Part shown: in pieces, positions 38,081 to 50,000 of the stretch | Layout: each line of letters opens with the position of its first letter | How positions within the stretch are numbered: position 1 is the first letter of the stretch | Source of the DNA: Nomia melanderi | Taxonomy: Eukaryota > Arthropoda > Insecta > Hymenoptera > Halictidae | DNA: 64,000 nt | Assembly (NCBI RefSeq): GCF_051020985.1 | Contig: NC_134999.1 | Location: 21,521,660 to 21,585,659, forward strand | Direction of reading: 5' to 3' | Made by a program: the position numbers and the translations under genes | The notes under the pieces: model-generated | The model's database searches: none | Told to the model about the DNA's origin: nothing | Seen by the model: the letters and a program-made list of their open reading frames with translations, nothing else

Positions 38081-41000
38081 GTGTGTATTTTCAGTTCGTT
38101 AATGATTAATCAGAATGATCAGAAATATTATACGCATGTTGTTCGTACTGTTCATAGATATTAGTTTCTCTTCCGGAAGAAGAATGGCGCACAAATTTAT
38201 CGAAAGTCCATGGTTCTATGACCTTATTGCATCCAACTACGCTTGAAATACAGTTTCACAAATGCTTGGTTACCGACGACCCCTTACTTCCGAAATTGAG
38301 ACTTATCGGTCAATTGCCGTCACTCGTAATTAATATAACAGGTATACGCGATATCCCTCCTTACATGCGTATACATATATGTACGTGTGTTTAGTTCTAA
38401 TTTTAATAATTTGTTTTCTTTGCCAGATAATCGCTTGTTACAAGTTTTGTCTATCGCTCAGAGTATACCATTACCAAAAGAAGAAGAACCTACGGATCTT
38501 CAGAAATGTTCACTTGTATGTGCTGTACCGTATTATTATTATATACCGTACACCGTGTCTTAAGCGATGCTAATTGTCGAATACTTTCCATAGAACAAAT
38601 CCAGTTCTCAACTATCGCTGTTGAAAGAGCTGACAACAATTTCCACCATGTCTGAAAAGAAAAAGGAAGAGACTTCGTCCGTTAAACAGACCACTGATTT
38701 GGAAATGAAGTTTGTCATGAAAGGTATCGAAGGACATCTGTCAGATCAGTGGAAATAGTTTGTTAATTGATTATTACATAATTGTCCTTAATTGTAGAAT
38801 TTGCATTATTGGTTTCATCCCAAAATGATGATGTAATAAAACCATTTGTAAAATTCGAGATATTACAATTGGAAGCAGAAATGTTGCAGCGAACTTATGA
38901 CCAAGAAATATTGTTGAGATTGGGTGGTGTCCAAGTAAAACAACATTACAAAGAAGCAGAAATATTTATGGTAAACACACCTATGTCGACTGGTAAAGAT
39001 GAATACTTGATAACAATGCAATATATTAATGTAAGTTAGAGATTTTAAAAATAATTATTAAATATTTCCTTTTTCTTTAATAATTACAACAGATATTGCA
39101 ATATTATCCTAGGTGAATAAACGATCTCCAGACTTTACAACGAGACATGGATCTGTTATTAAATTATTAAAGCTGGAGTTTACGACTTTAGATCTTTTAC
39201 TTCACCAAGAAGCTTTAATTAGCCTTTTACAGTTTGCAACATACATGCAGGTAATCTTTTCTGAAAGCAACGAATAATCTAAAAGTATGGGTTAAAATTG
39301 CGTGCGTGCATTACATAGATTTTTTGTTGTAGAATCGAATGAATTCTATAGTAAAAAGTACAGTGGATGAGGATCGTCCGATACGTCCAAGAGTAAGTCA
39401 TTTGGCTTCTATTCAAGAAGAAACGTCTACTTTCTTTAAGGAACAAATTCATAGGCAAAAAATTAGATCGACTTCATCGCGTAAGCGTTTACTTACATGT
39501 ATTCTATAGTACATTTCATTAGTAATTGTAATTTTTTACTTGTTACATTTGGATATTTAGGTCGAAAGAGAACAATGATCGAGCATACGGATTTAAAGGT
39601 TCAAACAAAAGTTGGAACTATTTGTATGAAGATAATCAGTGAATCTAAAGAAATTACTGCGTTTTATGTTGATGGTATTACAGCCGGTTTCACGATGAAG
39701 GCTTCTTATTCCCGAACGAACGTGAACTTGTCCTCCATTCGTATTATAGATCTTAATACTGCATCAGTTTATAGAGACGTAAGACATATAGAGATACATT
39801 GTCAGTTTTCTTTATAATTTACACACTTCGTTCTAGCTTGAATTCTTTTTCTTTTTATTAATGATTATGCGCAGATCTTATCAGTGACAGAGGATGCCGA
39901 GTCTTTGCAAGTTCAGGCTATAATGTATAATATTGAACCGTCGGAAACTGACAAAAATAATATGTCCATTACAATTGTGATGGGCTGCTATCGTATTGTT
40001 TTCTTAAATATGTTTGTTACCAGGATAATGGTAAGTGTTTAAGAAATATAACACATTAAACATGCCAGATCGAAGTCTATGTAGAAACGTGCTCATTCTT
40101 TTAGAGTTTCTTGAACAACTTTCAAGCTGCTCAACAGGCTATAAAAGATGCTTCAGCCGCAGCTGCGGAAGCTGCAAAGACAAACATTAAAGATGTTCAA
40201 GAAAGTGCAACGCGTATTGGACTTGCAATTAAAATTAAGGTCTGTAAGCAAACGAACAGACTCGGAATATTCTCATACTTGGCGCTGTTCTATCTACCTT
40301 TAAATTACTTTCATCTAGGCTCCCGTTATATATGTACCTATGCATTCGAAGAGTAATCATTGCTTAACGCTGGACATGGGTAATCTTACGGTATGCAATG
40401 TGTTTAAAAAATTGGAAGTCACAAATGAGATGGGAGATTGTCCCATTGTCGATGAAATGAAAATTGAATTGCAAAACTTGAAGTTGTCTAGGTAATTATT
40501 AAAAGACTATACTTGTCGTAATTAGTTGTGAAATGGATGTTTAATTTACACATTGTTCTAGAGCGAAGTTGAATGTGGACGAGTTTGCAGTTGAAAATGA
40601 AATATTATTATTAGAACCAGTCAGTTTCACCTTACTTATTAAACGGAATTTATCAACCTCTTGGTTCACCTCTATACCAGATATCGATATGTCTGGCAGA
40701 TTGAATAAAATTAATCTGTTAATTAGTAAAGAGGATTACGCGACTACGCTTAAAGTATTACAAGAGAATTTAGAGGAACAGGTTGAAGAAGTAAAATCTG
40801 TGCAAGGTGCTCTTCAAAGTGAGAAGAAACTCGAAGTGGAAGTGCAGCATCACCAAAGTGGTAAGTTCAAATGACACGCACTCTGTTTCATTCGTGTATG
40901 CTGTGATATATCGATCACATTTCTATCTAATTAGATAAACTTGGAAAAGATGCTGTAGCGGGTGCGGAAGACACGGACTTTCAGGAGCAAGTACATGTAC

Positions 41001-44000
41001 ACACGTCCATCAAATTCGAGTTTGTTATGGATAGTCTCGTAATTAACTTATTCACAGGAGGATCGAAAATGGTAATTTCGTATCATTTTATCATTTCTGT
41101 TGTTTATTTGTATTATACCTCCAAATATAAAAATAAATTACAGCTGCGGTCCGAAAGCTCTCTACTACATTTACCAGAGAATGGATTGGCAAAGTTTTCT
41201 TTGACTCATTTCGCATTGAAAGGTAGGATATTTGCAGATGGATTACTGGCAACTTCTATTCTTCTTATGAACTGTACTCTGGATGATACACGCCAGAGTA
41301 GACAAGGCTCTCTTATTAGAATTATGGAAAGGACAACAGCTGTACCTTCCATGGACGACGTGGAAGTAGACTCGAAGTCAGTTCGCAGTATGTTAGACAT
41401 GACTGTTAGACAAAGCTTGAATGATACATTCGGTAAGTGAATTAATTTGCTGCTAAAGTTTACCGTTATTTAACATTCAATTAGTATATTATAGGAGAAA
41501 GGTTTTTTTTGCTTACAGTCGATGTCAGAGTTTTCTCCTTCAGCATAATTGTGTCCCTCGACTACTTGATGAAAGTGAAAGACTTTTTTGCTATTGAAGA
41601 AGCACCTTCGAATAAAGCAGTATCGCAGGGTGTAGCAAAGAATTACGGTGAAACGGCGACAAAGAAAAAACAAACTCCTGCTGCAATGAGTAAAAAAATG
41701 TTAACTATTAACCTGCACATTGAGAAGCCAGATATTATACTCCTCGAAGACATGGACGACATCAATTCAAATTGCATCATATTAAATGTAACAAACGCTT
41801 GTCGAGATAATACACTTTTATAAACGCGATATACATTAATATTGTTTTTTTTTAAGACGGAGCTGATCTTAAAAGTACGTCTGATGGGTGAGCACCAAGT
41901 GATAACTGGTTCTATAAAAGATTTGTCGATTTTAGCTGGTGTATACAATCCGGTGAAGAGAAGTGATTGGATATATCAGGTACTACTTCAAAGAAGTCTT
42001 GTTATGTGATTGCTACGCTTGTTCAGAAGAATATATTAAATCAATTATTGTCTGCAGGTTTTGAGACCATGCAGTATTAGCGTAGCTGGATCTACACCAG
42101 AGGGAAAAGGTCTTCATATAGATGTTTGTTGCACCGACATTCATGTATCGGTATCACCAGGTAAATAATTATATAATAGACGGTACTATTCTTCCAAAAT
42201 ACGGTGATTTCGTAAGGAAATATTTGAATTTTTATCTTTAGGCGTAATTGAGATATTAAATAAAGTCGTTCACACTGCTACAAAAACAGAAACGAAGGAT
42301 CAGGAAGTTGTTATTTCTGAATCAAATCATGAAGGACTATGGATTATAACGCCATACGAAGAGAGCGATTTTTGGTTTCTAAAAACAGGTTGGATAACAT
42401 GTTATAACATAATCATTATCAATAAAATTAATACAGTTCATGAAATATCTACATACTTGTTCCTTTTTGTTTTCTTTTTTGATAGAAGTAGGAGTAGAAG
42501 TTCTAGAAGATTTTGCATATTCCGATGATGACGTTACTGCAGATTATAAACCAGAATTGGCAATAATTGCTGCACCTACAATTTTATTTACATTGGAAGC
42601 AGGTGTTGGTAATAAAACCCTACCCATGCTTCTCTTTCATATTGGATTTCAAAGTAATATTAATGATTGGAGCTCGAAATCTGTAAGAAATGCAAGGTTA
42701 TCGAATGTAAGAATATTTCTCTTATGTTTAGTAAACAATTATTATTTTCAGATGAGCGTGGATGCTACAATGTCGTTGATTATGGCATATTATAACAGTT
42801 GTCTTGCATTATGGGAACCATTAATCGAGCCTATAGAAGGAACCAAAAATGGAAAGCGAGTTTCCACGCCTTGGGAGTTAAAAACTAAAGTAACACATTT
42901 CATTTCTGAGGCGACTAATGATTATTATAGTTATTTATTGACCTGAGTCATTGTTACGCTTCTTTTTATTGTTTTCTAATAGATTCAATTCAACGAAATT
43001 ACGGTAGATTCCAGAGGAGCAAGCTTAGCAAGTCCAACTTCTGAGAGTGAACCAGAGGAATGGCATCAATCAGTTAAAATGTCTATCGATATAGAATCTT
43101 CGGTGAGTCGCATACTTAAAAGATGGTGCATGTTTACGGATTTGAACGATGTGTTTTTATAATAGGAGAACTTGGAGATAACCGTCACCAAAACTTGTCT
43201 CGATGTGCTCAAGCAACTTGGCAATGCATTTTCGTCTGCAATGGACACCGGCGAGAAAAGCATTGCTAAAAACTTAGCACCCTATGTACTCAAGAACGAA
43301 ACTGGTTTAGCAATGGTTCTAGATTTAGAACGCAGTTACTTCAAGGTACTACAAGATTAATTGTTCGCATCTCATAATTACAATCACAAAAGCAGGTAGA
43401 TTAGAAATATTATTGCTTCTAGGTATTTAACGATGGATCGAAAATAACAAGGGATAACACAGACTCGTACATGGAAGTAATTTTGGAATCTGGTGCATCG
43501 GTGGAACTTGCTTCGAAAACTACGAAGACTGAAATACCCTTGCTAGATCAGCTAAAGAGTGATTCGATTAAAGAAAGAGAAGATGATAAATTCATTGTTT
43601 CGGTAGCATGCATTTCCTATATTTTATTATAATTTTATGTTGGTTGTGAGATTGAAATAATCTTTAATTGATACGCAATGTTTTTTCAAGTTCAAAGAGA
43701 TCGACTGTACATTGGCGATACCAGTTTTAAGAGCCGATAAGAGGTTCTTTTCGTTAAGGTATCGAAAGGAAGGTTCCGAAGAATGGGGTATCGTATCTGA
43801 TGTTGTAGTGGACGAAGGGAGTACTATTGTCACTCTTAGAAGCATTCTTCAGGTAAAATATTTTCATGTTTATTAGTAACCTTTTATTAATGAATTATTT
43901 AAGAAGTAGAAAACATAGTATTAAATACGTTTTAGGTGCATAATCATTTCAGCGAAACAGTATCTGTATATTATATGACCAAACGTGGAAACGAAGTTGA

Positions 44001-47000
44001 ATGCGTGGGCACTGTTGCACCAGATAATAAATTGAATCTTCCATTAGATGCAGTCTACACTCCGACAAATACTTACTGGCTATTTTTCAGCGTCGACAAG
44101 TAATACATACATGTGATATGCCTACTTTAAATGTAATCATTGTTCACTTCACGTTTAGAGTTATGTACATTTCGTTTGGTTCATAGGTACATGGTTTCGT
44201 TAGAACCATTCGTTTGGAAAGATTTACAAAAGACAGTTTCTATGACGAAACTCTTAAAATGCGAAAGCCGTACAAAACAAGAAGTGGTAGAACCATTTTA
44301 CATAAAGGTAATTAATTACATACGAATTTATATACACATATATATATATATACATATATTTTACACTTAGCTAACTTACTTTCTCTCTTACTTTCTTATT
44401 TCAACTTTTATTAGTAAATAAAAGTGTTGCATTGTATAGTACGTAATACAAATGTTACTCGGTGCGTTTCAAATAAGCACTGATTTATAAATAGCCATCT
44501 AATTTTAACACTGTGTATGAAAGGTTTCGTTGAAACACTATTACATACTTCCATAAGCAGCAGTTTTTACTTTTAGATGTGTTGCGTGATGATTGTGATT
44601 GGTAGTATTTTATATAATAACAACACTGTTGGCTTATTATTTGATGCTATTAACTGGCAATCCATATTCTGTCGTTTCATTGATTATATCAAGCGTTTTT
44701 GCTTGGAAAATATATCCTCAGAACACCCAAAATACGTGGAAGCACCTATTCAGGTACTACCATTTTCCTAATTAGTCTTTGAGGAAGGTTTGCTATTTAG
44801 TATTGATTGGGTATCAGACAAATACGTATTTTTTTTTTATCACTGTTACATAGTTTAACATATTGTAACTGTGAATGCGTACTTACAGCAGGCAATATAG
44901 CGCATAGTGCAGTCGTTAGTCGTATTATATTAACAATATAACAAAGAAACAAAGAAAAATAGAAAGAAGAATAAATACAGTTGAATTATATGTATATACG
45001 AAATATGGTAATTTTTTAGGTATAACGTAGCATCTTAAAAATATTATTCTTTCGGTCTATTTCCTATTCTATTTTATTCTTCTTTTCCATTCAGAATCAA
45101 TCATTTCATGTCTTTTTCGTGTCTAAACAGTATAAAATACTTTGTTTTTTAACGAAAGAATCATTTCACTATTTATTTTCTGTTATGCTTTCCTTTGTGA
45201 CTTCACAAGTACAGAGGACTGAAAAGCCAATATAGATATTGAAAATTTATTATTATATCGTTAATGTTCCTTACGATATGTTAATTGCATGTATTTCGTG
45301 TTTCATTTATGTTATTTAGAATGTATGTATTTACATATACTGCGTCATGTTGCAATGTTACAAGTACTGTTGATTGATGTAGGTAGTTTTGTGAGAAACA
45401 ATAGAGTATCCGTAGCGGAATAAAATATACGTTTTAATTGATAATTGATGCACTTCTAGGTTGTAGGAGAGATAGAACAAGTTTATTTTGAAAATACAAG
45501 CCGACATACGATGGCTAGTACCATTTATAATGTTCACTTGTATCCGTCTGTATATTTGAAGAATTTCCTACCTATCGATATCATTATATCAATTCCTGGA
45601 AGTATCCAAGAGAAGTTACTGGAAGCAGGCACATCTTATCAAATACCTACAATTGATCCTGGGAAATCTCATATAATCATCAAGGTAAATTACACTTGTG
45701 ATATGTTTAAATTGCGAACTCGGATTAATGGTTAACATACTCGTTTTGTGTACAATGATGTGTTGCAGTTACCAAATTATTTAGAGAAGGACTGGTCATG
45801 TAGAGGCGAGATATTGGCAAATCCACCAGAATTTTCAGTCTGGTCTTTCGAATCTTTCGATAGTGCAGAAAAAGTTGTAATGGACTTGGGAATGCATGCA
45901 TCCTACAAGCATGGATCTACTGTTATGGCGTTATATTGTCCATTTTGGATGTTAAATAAGACAGGTTTAATGTTGTCTTATCGGGTGAGTATCAACAAAA
46001 ACCATCTTCTTATAATACACCTTTTACACTTACGTAATTGGCCGTAGTTTTCATTTTTTTTAGCTTATGTATTGCTTATCATACTTGTATTTCTTTCATG
46101 CAACAGTTGTTTTTTTTTTTCTTTTCTTTTCTTCCTTTCTTTTTTTTTTGCTGTAAGTTTTGTACTTCTATCCACGCTTTATAACTCTTATCTTTATTTG
46201 GAACAATTAGATTTAAAAATTTTGCAACATTCATGCACAATATTTTACTTTCATCTTATAAATTACAATGATGATGACGATGATGATGATGATGATGACG
46301 ACAATGATCTCTTTTAGTATCTGTATTAGGCGTGTTATTAATCTTTTTGTGCTTGAGTTTGATATTTTGTGTGATCTGTAATTGCCGTACCGTTTTGTGC
46401 ATGTTGGAAGTACTATGATAAAATTGCTAAATCTTTTCAACCTGTACAGTCGTATCTTATGCAATACATTATTTTACAGAAATCAAGTAAGGGTGGCAAA
46501 GAACACTCAAGTCCAATCAAGGTAGTGATTTCATGTTACAGTATATGTTCATGCTTTAAATGCTAAATGCACTAAAAGGAAAACTTATCATACAATAAGG
46601 ATTATACTTTTTTATGTAGTTTATTTTGAGTTTCGGAAAGTGTTTTTCTTCATTTAAAAGTGAAAACATTTTATTTTATATCAGTTGCAACCTTATAATA
46701 CAATACTTGAAACTCAACGATTGAATTTTACAACTTTAAGAACATTGGTTCCATTTACATCATATGGAATGTAACTTTTGTGAATAGTAAAATCATACAT
46801 TTGAGAAAGTTTTCATATAATCGATACGATCAATATAATTAGATATTGACGATATCATAGAAGTACATAGAAGGCTGTCTTTCAGAATTTGCTTTGTGTC
46901 AGGAAACCCCATCGACAACGTGCAGAATACAGGAAGAAGAAAGCACGTTCGGTGACGATACACATTCTTTTCATTTTATATTGGTGATGTTGATTTCATC

Positions 47001-50000
47001 TTACACACTTTAATACTAATCGTACCGCGAACCGGTCAAATGACTAGTTTTCGTTCATTTAACTTTATATCAATTTCTATATTGTCCGATTAATCAGTTT
47101 TTCAATCAGTCAATTTTTGCCTTTCCTTTTGTTTCTGTTTGCACTAGGAAAAATGTATGATCTAACTTATTTATCTTTCTTTTGTAGCCAGTTATTTGAC
47201 TGGTTATTTGTTAAATACAGGTACGGTTAGTGTTAAAGCAAACATTCTATACAATTTAGTAACGTGGATTAACTGTACACGTTTTTCTGTTAATGTATTA
47301 ACCCTTGTTTCGTTTGTGTTGTAATTGGTGCTTCCTTTCTAATTAAACTTCATTACTCAAGAAACAAAGCTCATTAACTATTAGGATTAATAATACTGTC
47401 CATGATTATCTGCTTATTACTTAATAACACTTTTATATGTATGTGTTGTGTATGCGTGTGTGTGTGTGTATGCGTGCTTGCATATGAATGGGCATGTGAG
47501 ATAATTCGGAAATGAATAGTGATTCAACACTATAATTCCATTTATGAACATTTCATTTCACTAGTCAGCTTAATAACGCTTCAATATCACAATTTTGCAA
47601 CATGAATTAAGGTTTAAATGCTTCTAAACCAAAGTTTCCAGAGAATTAAATCAAAGTTTCTTAGAAAAGTATCGCAGTCAACTCCTTACGTGACGTTTTC
47701 TAGAATATTTCTTTTTAAGTACAGAAATTAAGAGATTAGAAACGCTAATGTACATTATTGTTCAAGAATAATGTTAACTGGTGTTGGCAAATTTATGTAC
47801 GTCATAAACCATTGAGCAACAATGTAGCGTATAATATTGTTCCTTCAAGCGAATGATATTGTACAAAAATAAAAACATAGAATTAATTGTATTTCGTTTG
47901 CACGTCTTAAGTCATCTGCTAATATTTATTCAACGAATCTAATCCAAATATTTAATCCTATAAATATTTTCAGAGTGGAGACAACTATTTAAATGTGTTA
48001 TATCACCCAGAAAACTTTAAAGGACCAATATTATTTTCATTTCGCTCGAAAGTATTCTTTGGTAAAAAGAAGGCAATGATTAGAGTGGAGAATGGAGAGT
48101 GGTCTGAGAAATTTCCAATAGATGTTGCTGGAAGCGAAGGAATGGTTGCTTGTAAATACAATGGATTGACTTATCAGGTTCTCAGTTTGCTAGACAATAA
48201 GTTAATATTTTAAAATTATGAAACACGAATGAAATAATACTCTTTATATTTTATAGATCGGAGTTCATAACCAATTGACCTATAATTCTTTGACAAAACA
48301 GATTACGTTTACTCCATACTATGTAATCATAAATAATTCTGATTTTTTTATTGAATGTCAAGAAGGTGATAGACCAGCTGATCCTATGTTCAAAGTAATT
48401 TTTAAACAGATTAATATTGTTTTGTAGATGCAATTATATTATACATGCATCGAGAGATACAATAACGTTCATTTTTTCCATTACACGCAGATTCCTCCCG
48501 GCGAATGCACAGCTCTTTGGCCTCGTTCTGAACACGAACAGAAAACTTTGAGAGCTAAAATTGTGGGAGAGCCTGAAACAACTGCACCACTCATCTACAC
48601 CGAAAGTCATACAACTTTGCTAAAATTAGATAATAAGGTTTGTCTTTTGATACTAATTTTTTATTATATAATTTTGCATATACTATCAAAACTACTACCA
48701 CGTTAAATACTTTTTTAACAGTATGGAGGAATCAATGTGGATGTACAAATAAGCGAAGGTGGAGTTTATATTTCTTTGTCCATTTATACTTATGGTAATG
48801 CTCCAGCGTTAATTATTAACCATACTTCTCATACTATCCAATTTTGGGAAAAGGGCTCATTGAACGTCAGGTATGCATTTATATTGAACGGTGGAGTATA
48901 ATAGTATCGAATTATTTAATAAAACGATCATTATTTTCCAGATCTGTACAATCGTATAATAGAATGTTTTACACTTGGGAGAATCCCTCAGGACCAAAGA
49001 GGTTAGTGTGGGAGGATAACAATAAAAAGGAAATAGAAGACACTTTAAGAAAGGTAACAAATAAATTTTTATTATTATTCTTTCGGCTATCATGTATTAG
49101 AAAATCGATCCTTTAGGACACGTTAGGCGCTTTCCTGCTACCAGATTTGGAAGAAGAAGTATTTTATGTATCATTCTTGGATGGTACTCAACGAATACTT
49201 CTGTTCACGTCGAACATGAAAATTGCTGAAGACTGTCAATTAGCAGGCGATTTTGAAACTATAGAGCAAGAAATAACCATAAGTATCCACGGAGTTGGAC
49301 TCTCACTTGTAAACAATGTAACGAGATCAGAATTGTTATATATGTGTGTAGCTAGGTAAATTATTATTATTATTATTATTATTATTATAGTACATATAAT
49401 TAATGATTTAATTGTAGTAAATGCACTCAATGGTATTATCATTGTTTACAATATAGTTCTGGAATTATTTGGGAAGCCAGTAAATCTGCTGCTCATCGTT
49501 GGCGAGGTCTCAGCGCAAACGAAGTAAATGTCATAGAAGAAGGATATCAAAAATATCTGCGAGAGCTTCAAATAGGAAGAGATCCGTCGCAGAAAGTAAT
49601 GCTCGAGCCAAAATTGGAGGTGAATAAAGTTATAAAGACAATCGCATAGAATAAAAGTTAAGTTTAATAAAATTCGATACAACAAAACGTTATTTTATAG
49701 ATTGACTATATGAACATGGAAATGTTGAAACCGCATCGTAGACTTCTGCGGCGAACCTTTCAAACAGGTTTATGGTTACAGTATCGAACATCGGCACATC
49801 AAGTGCAATTGCATGCGAAGATCAATAGACTTCAAATTGATAATCAGCTCTCAGACTGTGTTTTCCCGGTCATATTAGCTCCAGTTCCACCTCCAAAAAG
49901 TGTCACCCAAAGCACCGGTAAGTTCTTCTTTCTAGTTAAATTCGAATTGTCCTTTCGTTAACTATTTTCCATGTGTATCCAACAGTAATGAAACCATTCG

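Larger units (their letters stand above)
43166..48870 (+). other. Vps13: Vps13 exons 33-45: end of RBG groove and VAB region
   Basis: Exons: 43166-43345, 43423-43602, 43691-43852, 43936-44099, 44187-44307, 44694-44753, 45460-45684, 45769-45984, 46480-46521, 47974-48177, 48257-48394, 48491-48637, 48722-48870. VAB-type repeats include VYFENTSRHTMASTIYNVHL with YPSVYLKNFLP, and KTGLMLSYR then YHPENFKGPILFSF. Exon 38 (60 nt) has a weak acceptor (ATATCAAG) and is the least certain. Exon 41 (42 nt) is a micro-exon that itself contains a good donor-like GTAAGG. The introns around exons 38 and 41 are the longest in the 3' half. Confidence 0.85.

Noticed and set aside
46260..46320. Poly-aspartate encoding stretch in a Vps13 intron
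   Set aside because: Pure (GAT)n microsatellite, not bounded by splice sites and not in the traced frame.
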